Positions 7,928-14,779 of a stretch of 21,901 bases of DNA are shown here, one piece after another. The DNA comes from JBAZOY01 sp041648505 (GTDB taxonomy: Bacteria; Desulfobacterota; Syntrophia; Syntrophales; CG2-30-49-12), in assembly GCA_041648505.1 (NCBI GenBank), contig JBAZOY010000038.1, positions 1 through 21,901 on the forward strand, given 5' to 3'. The position numbers were made by a program, and so were the translations under genes. How positions within the stretch are numbered: position 1 is the stretch's first letter; each line of letters opens with the position of its first letter. The notes below the pieces were generated by a model. The model did no database searches. It had not been told where the DNA came from and saw only the letters and a program-made list of their open reading frames with translations.

Positions 7928-8698
7928 ATGATAACAATTGAAGATGTAAATAAGGCTTTTGCCGCCAAAGGGATTTTTATTGAATTACCTCTGCCTGTCA
8001 ATTTGATGGTAAAGAGTATCGAGGTTCTTGAGAAGATCCATTATACCGCCGGAATTCGATTGCTTTTGAGGGTCGAGTATATCAATGAAGATGGCAAGGA
8101 GGTTTCTGAACTCATTTACCGCGAAGGACCATTTAAGAAAGAGAGAAAACCTCTTCCTAAGTCTCCTGAACTGCCTAAAGATAATCTTCTTCCTACACGG
8201 GACAAGATGGCTTTTGCCGATGCAGAAGAAGCTAAGGCTTATTTAAAGGAAGCCATTACTCATCTGCTTCAGGACAAGGGATACTCTCCCGAAGAGACAA
8301 GCGAAACAGACCTTTATTTTACTAAGGAGGGAATCGGGTTTTTCGTTAAATTGGCCATTCGCTGTGATGAAAAAGGGCTTGAGAAGGCCAAACAGCTTAG
8401 GGAATTACGGCGCAAGCATGGCCCGACTCATGAGTACGCCCTGGTATTTCCGGCATTTCAGGACTCTCTCGGTCTTCCATTACGCATTCAGGAACGGTGG
8501 ATTGCACGTAACCAGGATTACTTATCCATACATCGCATAGGTTTATATGGCGTAGATAATATGGATCCTAACCGCATTTACTCTTTCAGTATCTACCCCA
8601 AGGAATTAGCGCTGAAGAGATATTTTATGATAACCACCCAAAGCTGGTTTCTTGTCCGAAACCGCTATGTTCAAGAAAGGCCCTTTGGCATAGCCTAA
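7928..8698 (+). CDS. Unknown soluble protein, second of two similar proteins in the cluster
   Basis: This 256-residue protein has no recognised family. The first 75 residues are a separate N-terminal part rich in hydrophobic strands (ELPLPVNLMV, GIRLLLRVEY). A charged proline-rich linker spans about residues 75-95. The C-terminal 160 residues resemble the protein at 5188-5751: helix, GYSPEETS, strand FFVKLAIRC, helix LEKAKQLRELRRKHG, strand EYALVFPAF, then an Arg/Trp-rich region. No Cys clusters or membrane segments are seen. It starts 27 bases after the FwdD fusion and ends the gene train, overlapping the convergent nifU-like gene by four bases. No good ribosome site precedes the ATG, so translational coupling is possible. 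Confidence 0.75.
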   Translation: MITIEDVNKAFAAKGIFIELPLPVNLMVKSIEVLEKIHYTAGIRLLLRVEYINEDGKEVSELIYREGPFKKERKPLPKSPELPKDNLLPTRDKMAFADAEEAKAYLKEAITHLLQDKGYSPEETSETDLYFTKEGIGFFVKLAIRCDEKGLEKAKQLRELRRKHGPTHEYALVFPAFQDSLGLPLRIQERWIARNQDYLSIHRIGLYGVDNMDPNRIYSFSIYPKELALKRYFMITTQSWFLVRNRYVQERPFGIA

Positions 8699-8919
8699 AC
8701 TTCGTCGACTTCTTCAACCACTTTTTTGATTTCAGGCACATCCTCCTTCAACTGGTCTTCAATAATTTCGATAATCATTTCTATTGAGACATGCTCCGCA
8801 CAGCTTGAGGTAAGTATCTTTAGCGTTAATACGCCTTCGCTGATATCTTTAACTGCAATATCCGCACTTCCTAAAAGAGGCCTTAGCTTGGCTATAACTT
8901 CTTCCACCTTCTTTTTCAT
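8695..8919 (-). CDS. NifU C-terminal-domain-like small protein
   Basis: The protein has 74 residues. Its pattern (VEEVIAKLRPLLGSADIAV, then a strand pair and LTSSCAEH, then a helix) follows the NifU C-terminal (Nfu) domain, which carries labile Fe-S clusters through a CxxC. Here the second Cys is replaced, giving C-A-E-H, so cluster binding through a normal CxxC dimer is doubtful. The start at 8919 is chosen because AGGAG lies seven bases upstream; the ATG at 8925 would be only one base from it. It is 56 bases downstream of der on the same strand. It faces the Fe-S-rich cluster convergently, so a link to that cluster is possible but not shown. Confidence 0.7.
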   Translation of the reverse strand: MKKKVEEVIAKLRPLLGSADIAVKDISEGVLTLKILTSSCAEHVSIEMIIEIIEDQLKEDVPEIKKVVEEVDEV

Positions 8920-8975
8920 CCCCATACTCCTTTGTTATCTTAAATCAAATTTTTCCATGCCGGCAGACAAACCAG

Positions 8976-10310
8976 CTAACGGGTTAAGCGACTGTTTACG
9001 TTTTTTTTCCTGAAAATAATCTCGATCGGTACCTGTTCAAAACCAAAGGTCTTTCTTATCTGATTGATCAAGAATCGCTTATATGAAAAATGAATCGCCT
9101 TCGGCTCGCGGACAAAAAATACAAAAGTGGGGGGTTTAACAGATACCTGTGTCACGTAGCTTATGATGTTCACCTTATTCTGATGGCGGGGAGGTGGTTT
9201 TAAGGCGAGGAGATCCCTGACCTTCGCATTCAACTCAGCGGTGTTTACCCGCTTGCTGTACTGGGAATAAACCTTCTCCACAATATCTAATATCTTCAGC
9301 ACCCTCTGGCCACTTAGAGCAGAGACGAAGATTATGGGCGCAAATTCCAGAAATTTAGCCTTTTCTTTGATTTCTTCTACATATTTCCCCACGGTATCAT
9401 TATCTTTTTCCACTTTATCCCACTTATTGACCACAAAGATACAGATTACCCCTCTTTCGAAGGCCAACCCGGCAATTTTGACATCCTGGTCGGTAATACC
9501 TTCTTCAGCATCAATGAGGATAAATGCTACATCACAGCGACTTACTGCCCTTATCGCTTTGATAACGCTGAATTTTTCAAGACCGCCGGGGCATACCCTG
9601 CTCTTCCGCCTGATACCCGCCGTATCAATCAGCAGATAATTCCTGTCATTCAAGGTAAAGGGGGTATCTATAGCATCCCTTGTGGTACCGGGGATGGGAT
9701 TTACTATGGTTCTTTCATAACCCAATATTTTATTAACCAGAGAAGATTTTCCCACATTAGGTTTTCCGATGACGGCGATCTTTATTTGGTCTTCATCTCG
9801 ATGATCCAACTCTACAGCAGGAAGGTGTTTTGAGAGATCATCCATGAGTCCCGTCACCCCTATGTTATGTAGGGCAGACATGGTGTAAATCTTCTCTATA
9901 CCCAACCGGTAGAATTCATAAGCTAAATTTTCCTGTTTCTGGTTGTCAATTTTATTGATGACAAAAAAGGCCGGTTTTTCTAATCTTCGGAGAATATCTG
10001 TAATTTCAATGTCCTGTGGTGTTAAAGCGTCTCTGCCGTCCATAATAAAGATAATGATGTCGGATTCTTCTATGGCCAGAGTTGCCTGCTCGCGCATCTG
10101 TACCAGGACTCTTTCCGCAGAGGCCGGCACGAATCCACCGGTATCAACCAGGAGGAAAGATTTATCATTCCAAAGGCAATTTTCATAATTCCGGTCTCTT
10201 GTAGCCCCGGGCTCATCGATCACGATAGCCTTATTTCTTCCGGCGATGCGGTTGAAAAAAGTCGATTTTCCCACATTGGGCCTTCCTATAATAGCAACAA
10301 CCGGTTTCAT
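8976..10310 (-). CDS. der: Ribosome-assembly GTPase Der (EngA)
   Basis: Der is a bacterial tandem GTPase that binds the 50S subunit during late assembly. The 444-residue protein shows two G domains: GRPNVGKS at 9-16 with NKID near 120, and GKPNVGKS near 182 with DTAG and NKWD, followed by a KH-like C-terminal domain ending in a basic tail. The start at 10310 (MKPVVAIIG) is chosen because it matches the family start and has AGGAG about ten bases upstream; a start at 10349 would add 13 unlikely residues. All G1, G3 and G4 motifs look intact. It is a useful marker that the chromosome is bacterial. Confidence 0.97.
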   Translation of the reverse strand: MKPVVAIIGRPNVGKSTFFNRIAGRNKAIVIDEPGATRDRNYENCLWNDKSFLLVDTGGFVPASAERVLVQMREQATLAIEESDIIIFIMDGRDALTPQDIEITDILRRLEKPAFFVINKIDNQKQENLAYEFYRLGIEKIYTMSALHNIGVTGLMDDLSKHLPAVELDHRDEDQIKIAVIGKPNVGKSSLVNKILGYERTIVNPIPGTTRDAIDTPFTLNDRNYLLIDTAGIRRKSRVCPGGLEKFSVIKAIRAVSRCDVAFILIDAEEGITDQDVKIAGLAFERGVICIFVVNKWDKVEKDNDTVGKYVEEIKEKAKFLEFAPIIFVSALSGQRVLKILDIVEKVYSQYSKRVNTAELNAKVRDLLALKPPPRHQNKVNIISYVTQVSVKPPTFVFFVREPKAIHFSYKRFLINQIRKTFGFEQVPIEIIFRKKNVNSRLTR

Positions 10311-10352
10311 TAACTTTTTTACTCCTGAGATCAGAATTTTTGTGAACACTTA

Positions 10353-10358
10353 AGTATA
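10353..10358 (-). promoter_or_regulatory. der: Candidate -10 element upstream of der
   Basis: TATACT on the minus strand lies 43 bases before the der start. No convincing -35 is present at 16-18 bases, so this is a weak call based on one hexamer and its location. Confidence 0.3.
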
Positions 10359-10854
10359 CACGAAAATTAAAGCACAGTCCCGATTTGATTGCAAACAGGT
10401 AAATTAGCCCAAATCCGCCGGCTAATTGAATATCTTATCCCCGTAACAACCCGATCTTCTTACCCTCAAGCTTGTCCGTAAATCCAATCTGAAAATCCAT
10501 GGCGGCCTCTTTAAGAGAATCTTGTTGCTTTATACCTTTCACGATGCCACAAACAAGCTCTGTATCTGCTTGATCTACAATTATAACAACCCCTATTGCT
10601 ACGCAATAGTAACTACATCTCTATTGCTGAATTTGGGTTAAAGAGAAAAATCCGGATGAAAAGTTAGTGGCATAAACTCCGTTTGTAATCCGGGATAATC
10701 GACCACTGGCAAGTCAAGTTCCGTTTAGGGCATATGATGTGCTTAGTAGGTGTTTTTTTGCTTTCAATCTTTTTTCCTACATGTACGTTCTTTTTCTTTT
10801 CTGAAAAACTTATCCGTTTTCTCCGCTGAGGCACACGATGGACGGAAACGGCTC
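10359..10854. other. Gene-poor stretch between der and res, with a possible relic reading frame
   Basis: No convincing gene lies here. On the minus strand 10435-10620 is open for about 60 codons and reads like protein (VVIIVDQADTELVCGIVKG, later KLEGKKIGLLRG), but it has no standard start apart from late internal ones, so it is best seen as a relic. CTATTGC (10593-10599) and GCAATAG (10603-10609) form a perfect 7-bp hairpin with a 3-base loop, and CTATTGCT recurs at 10621. The stretch marks the edge of the defence island. Confidence 0.5.
10814..10851 (-). terminator. Weak candidate terminator after res
   Basis: Just past the res stop, on the minus strand, an arm CCGTTTC pairs with GAAAACGG (about 8 pairs including a wobble, loop about 22 bases), followed by the T-rich stretch ATAAGTTTTTC. 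The long loop makes it weak, but position and orientation fit the end of the defence operon. Confidence 0.3.
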
Positions 10855-12303
10855 TTAATCCAATTCTCCTACGGTGGAAACCTGTCTGTATTCTACATCT
10901 TCAAATTCATTAAAATGCGCATGCCCGCATTTTATTTTTCTTCTCTCGCTTGTTTTTAATTCCTGCCCCGCCGATTTTGTCTCGGCAACAAAGTAAATGG
11001 TTCTTTCATTCTTTTTTGTCAAAGCCCAATCCGGATTATAATTCCCGATGGGCGTTTTGATTTTAAACCAGAAAGGCAGCTTGAAGTAAAATTCTATATC
11101 ATCGCGGTGTTCACATTCTTCGGCAAAAGCGTATTCCACATTGGAATCAAGCGGAACAAGATTGCTGTATATGGTTTTATCTTTCTTGGATATTTTAAAT
11201 GTCAGTTCGTTGATATGAATTTCGTAATCTTCAAATAACCGCATTTCATATTCCTTTGCGCCTATTTTTTCGTATTTGATTCCTTCAACCATTAAATCGG
11301 TTAATACATCATTGATAGCCGACACAACATTATCGAGGAAAAGCTGTGGATTAATCATGACGTCACCGATTCTGCCGGATTGCAATAGAATTTCAAGAAT
11401 GGTTGAGCGCGTCAGTTCCGTCCTTTCCTGAATGTAAAAGAGCACATCTGGTATTCCGAAAATGTTGTCAAGAGTGGTAGTATATGAAGCTTTTATATCG
11501 GAAACAATACCGGTTTCATCAAACTTCAGAGCCGTTTTTGTCGTCTTAATCACAGCTTTTTTAATTACCGGCATCTGGCACACCGCTTTGGAGGCCGTTT
11601 TTATGAGTTCGGACGTATCATAATCAACTTTATATGTCGTTTGATGTTTTATTCTGTCCCAGATATCCTTGAATTTCTCATCAAGCTCAAATCCTTTGCG
11701 GTATTTAACAGTCACGCGCTTCTGCTTGTTTTTGATTCTGCCTTTAAATGAGACTCCGCAATCCTCTTCGATTTCCGTTTGAAGTTGTCTGGCAAAATCC
11801 TCATAGGCCTCATTAGCGATAACCGTCAAGCGGTTGATATCGGTATCCTGTATGCGGAGCCCTTCTTGGTTTACGGAAAGCCTCAATCCCCTGCCGATTT
11901 CCTGCCGTTTTTTCAACTCCGAGTGTGTCTCATTCAAGGTACAGATCTGAAAGACATTGGGATTGTCCCATCCTTCACGCAAAGCCGAATGGCTGAAGAT
12001 GAAACGTAAAGGCTCATTAATATCCAGAAGCCGTTCTTTATCTTTCATGATCAATTTAAAGGTATCGTCATCCGCCAGTGTGTTGCCCTTGGTGTCTCTC
12101 CACGTGCCTTTTTTATCCTGTGAAAAATAGCCGTTATGAACTTCATCCGCTTCAAAAGAAGTCAGGCTTATATAAGGGGCCTTGCCGGAAATTTCACGGT
12201 ATATTTCCTCAAACCAGAGAGCAAATTTACCTCTAACCGGATTTCCGTCCGCGTCATAGGAGCGATAATTTGCCACCCGGTCGATAAAGAAAAGCGAAAG
12301 CAC
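10855..12303 (-). CDS. res: Type III restriction subunit Res, C-terminal part (after frameshift)
   Basis: This frame carries the second half of a type III Res protein: the second helicase lobe (FSHSALREGWDNPNVFQIC; QEIGRGLRLS as motif VI) and a C-terminal endonuclease domain with NPDW followed by FVAETKSAG, which fits PD-(D/E)xK. The listed start is a GTG, but the frame is open further upstream and continues directly from the other part at 12336-13478 if one base is skipped back near 12338. Joined, the protein is about 870 residues, a normal Res length. Res cuts DNA together with Mod after ATP-driven communication between two sites. As it stands, no intact Res is made unless ribosomes slip or the base count is a sequencing error. 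Confidence 0.85.
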   Translation of the reverse strand: MLSLFFIDRVANYRSYDADGNPVRGKFALWFEEIYREISGKAPYISLTSFEADEVHNGYFSQDKKGTWRDTKGNTLADDDTFKLIMKDKERLLDINEPLRFIFSHSALREGWDNPNVFQICTLNETHSELKKRQEIGRGLRLSVNQEGLRIQDTDINRLTVIANEAYEDFARQLQTEIEEDCGVSFKGRIKNKQKRVTVKYRKGFELDEKFKDIWDRIKHQTTYKVDYDTSELIKTASKAVCQMPVIKKAVIKTTKTALKFDETGIVSDIKASYTTTLDNIFGIPDVLFYIQERTELTRSTILEILLQSGRIGDVMINPQLFLDNVVSAINDVLTDLMVEGIKYEKIGAKEYEMRLFEDYEIHINELTFKISKKDKTIYSNLVPLDSNVEYAFAEECEHRDDIEFYFKLPFWFKIKTPIGNYNPDWALTKKNERTIYFVAETKSAGQELKTSERRKIKCGHAHFNEFEDVEYRQVSTVGELD

Positions 12304-12335
12304 TTTTATCCCTTTATCTTTAAATTTTCTTTCCT

Positions 12336-13478
12336 TTAAAAATGTTCCTCTACGGTCTTTTTAACCTGGACTTTCATGACCTCATCAGAAAGGCCGCCTA
12401 AGGTATCTCCGACAAAAACGGTTGCGCCGTTAGAAAGTTCAATAAAACCATCAGCCACATCAATGCCATTTATGATATACCCGTTTTTATATATGTCCCG
12501 CTTGTCGGACAAATCGTACAGATCATCGCCGACCTTGGCAGTAACAGTCTTTCGTTTAACACCGTCGTTTGCATTGACATCGATTTTTATTTTCGCGGCG
12601 GTTTTTGTTTTCGCGGCAATTACTTTTTCAAGGCAGACAAACGCCTCATTAAAATCATTTTCCGTAACGATTGAATCCACTTCGATTTGTTTGACCAGCC
12701 CCAGATCGTATGCTTTTACCGGATCAAGACTGTAAACCATATTGTAGCGGTTGGTATGAGTCGCGGAATAGCGCAGGGTGCAAAGCGGGTTCAACTTCGC
12801 AATCGCGTTTTTTCTTATCTCGGTTTCCATGTTCTGCGGTTCATCCACAATCACGATCGGGTTTGTTGCCTGTATAAATTCAACCGGCCTTTTGCCGGTC
12901 AGTTTGTCATTGGGCTTGTTGATGACGTTCTCATCCTTGGCAAAGGAATCAATATTGATGACAAGAATCTGTATATTGTTGCTGATAGCGAAGTTTCTTA
13001 GATTAGAGACGCGCTTTGAGTCGTACACGTCGAAATTGACCGGGGTTTTATCGTAGAGGTTCTGGAAATGATCAAAGGTGATTTCGAGATTCTTTAACAC
13101 ACCCTCACGAATAGCGATGGAGGGAACGACTACAACAAATTTTTTAAACCCGTATTTTTTATTCAGTTCGTAGATAGTGCGGAGATACACATAGGTTTTG
13201 CCCGTGCCGGTTTCCATTTCAACAGAAAAATTCATGCCGTCCAGTTTATCCGACACAACAAGTTCGTTTTTTTCTTGAATCGTTTTTACATTTTCAAAAA
13301 TCTGTTCTTCACTCAGCGTCAATCGGTTGCCGATACCGCCTTCCTGAAAAAAAGACCTTGCATAGGTGAGGGAAAAATCAAAATCGCCGCGGCTTAACGG
13401 TTGGCCTTCAAAAACGTCGACTATAGAATTGATTGCATCCAGTTGGAATTGCTGGTTCGGGTCAAAATGGAGCTTCAT
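12336..13478 (-). CDS. res: Type III restriction subunit Res, N-terminal part (ends at frameshift)
   Basis: These 380 residues carry the first helicase lobe of Res: Walker A ETGTGKT at 89-95, the type III DEAD-box variant VDEPQNME near 211-218, and YSATH. The frame then stops at TAA inside a run of five T (minus strand; 12338-12342). A sixth T would give EEHFLKERKFKDKGIKVLSLF and continue into the C-terminal half. The start ATG lies three bases after the SIR2 gene stop, so the two are translationally coupled. Both halves look well conserved away from the junction, so the break is recent, an artefact, or a slippage site. Confidence 0.88.
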   Translation of the reverse strand: MKLHFDPNQQFQLDAINSIVDVFEGQPLSRGDFDFSLTYARSFFQEGGIGNRLTLSEEQIFENVKTIQEKNELVVSDKLDGMNFSVEMETGTGKTYVYLRTIYELNKKYGFKKFVVVVPSIAIREGVLKNLEITFDHFQNLYDKTPVNFDVYDSKRVSNLRNFAISNNIQILVINIDSFAKDENVINKPNDKLTGKRPVEFIQATNPIVIVDEPQNMETEIRKNAIAKLNPLCTLRYSATHTNRYNMVYSLDPVKAYDLGLVKQIEVDSIVTENDFNEAFVCLEKVIAAKTKTAAKIKIDVNANDGVKRKTVTAKVGDDLYDLSDKRDIYKNGYIINGIDVADGFIELSNGATVFVGDTLGGLSDEVMKVQVKKTVEEHF

Positions 13479-13481
13479 TTT

Positions 13482-14777
13482 CTAATCAACTTTAAATGGA
13501 AGGCCTTCTTTTCTCTCATTTTCAAACTTCTCAATAAGTTTGAGCAATCTATCTCCAGAATTACTAAAAAAATGTTGGAGAAAATTGCTCGTATTCATTC
13601 TTAAATAAAATAAGGATTCGGTGGGAATCTGTTTAATATTAAACTCTGGTAGTTCGGAATAGAAAGCATTCCTTTGAATATCTTCAAGATAATCAGTTAA
13701 AAGTTTTTTCGCCTCATAATTATCGTCTGTAATATGGCACCCCAATAATTCATCTACCACAAAGTGAGAATCTTCAAGAGGAGAAGGGTACGCAAGGTTA
13801 GGATTTACAATTATTATTTTTTTGTTTTCTTCTCTTGCCTCTTTTACAGCATGAATGAGCAGATTATTAATGTAAGGGTCAAAGAAGCTGTAGCCAATAA
13901 TGAAGAGATAACTTCTCTCTCTTAATTTTTCTCTGAAGCTTTGAATTAAGCTGACAAAAGGCTCTATAGAAAAAACCTTAATGCCTTGGCCAAATATTAT
14001 AAATGGGTTATGCTCAATTCTGTTTTCATCATCTTCTTCAGATAATTGGGCTAATTTGGGGTTTTCTAATATATTACCATCACTAAGCCGTATCCAATCA
14101 AGCGAACCATGCAACTTATAAAGATTTATTCTATTGCACTCTTCTTCATTTGGCCTATTATAAAAACCTCGCCATTCACCACTGTAAAACCCTCTAAAAG
14201 GTTTGGCTTTATTTTCAGAATAATGTTTTTCAAAAACTAGGTCATTATTCAATGAGAAAATTTCAAGAATAAAATCAGCGTTATTTTTTTCAAAAAAGCT
14301 ATCTAATGGTTTCAAAAAATCCGTTTGTTGAACCTCTAACCACTTTGGGAGTAAACGATTCTTAATAGTATCTTCTAACTTTTCAAATAAACCAATACCA
14401 GCCTGAATACCGTTTTCTTCTTTAAACTTAGCCTCTAAACTTATAAGTTTATCAGCCCAATTACCTGTCACTGGATATGGCAAGAAGTTGTCCCGATTCT
14501 TTATCCTTCGTATTAGCAATGCCAATTCTTCAATATTGGGCATAATAGGATACTGATTATTTGCTTCGAGTGTGCGCCACTCTGCTTGATAATGAAGGCA
14601 GGAAAAGAGAAACTTAATGGTCTCGCATTCTGTTTTCGTAAAATAGTCATTTGATTCAGAACAAATAAGTTTTTTCAAGGCATCCAGCATTTCTCCGGAT
14701 GTTTTGCATTTAGCGTCACAAGAAGCACCTGCTCCAATACAAAATAAGCTTTTATCTATTGCTTGCTTAATTTCCAT
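13482..14777 (-). CDS. SIR2-family protein (probable NADase effector of the Argonaute system)
   Basis: The 431-residue protein shows SIR2 landmarks: GAGAS at 15-19 (NAD binding), SLNND at 175-179, KLHGSLDW near 221-228 with the catalytic-type His, and IIGYSFFDPYINN near 293-305. The roughly 120 residues after them match nothing I recognise and may contact the Argonaute. SIR2 proteins encoded beside prokaryotic Argonautes degrade NAD+ when the Argonaute detects invader nucleic acid, causing abortive infection. The key Asn and His are kept, so activity is likely. The ATG at 14777 begins two bases after the Argonaute stop; a GTG at 14792 with AAAGGA four bases upstream is an alternative. It is very A+T rich (one sampled 60-base line is 25% G+C). 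Confidence 0.85.
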   Translation of the reverse strand: MEIKQAIDKSLFCIGAGASCDAKCKTSGEMLDALKKLICSESNDYFTKTECETIKFLFSCLHYQAEWRTLEANNQYPIMPNIEELALLIRRIKNRDNFLPYPVTGNWADKLISLEAKFKEENGIQAGIGLFEKLEDTIKNRLLPKWLEVQQTDFLKPLDSFFEKNNADFILEIFSLNNDLVFEKHYSENKAKPFRGFYSGEWRGFYNRPNEEECNRINLYKLHGSLDWIRLSDGNILENPKLAQLSEEDDENRIEHNPFIIFGQGIKVFSIEPFVSLIQSFREKLRERSYLFIIGYSFFDPYINNLLIHAVKEAREENKKIIIVNPNLAYPSPLEDSHFVVDELLGCHITDDNYEAKKLLTDYLEDIQRNAFYSELPEFNIKQIPTESLFYLRMNTSNFLQHFFSNSGDRLLKLIEKFENERKEGLPFKVD

Positions 14778-14779
14778 AT

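Noticed and set aside
12376..12735. 119-codon plus-strand frame inside res
   Set aside because: It is antisense to conserved Res sequence and Ser/Thr-rich with no motif, typical of a shadow frame.
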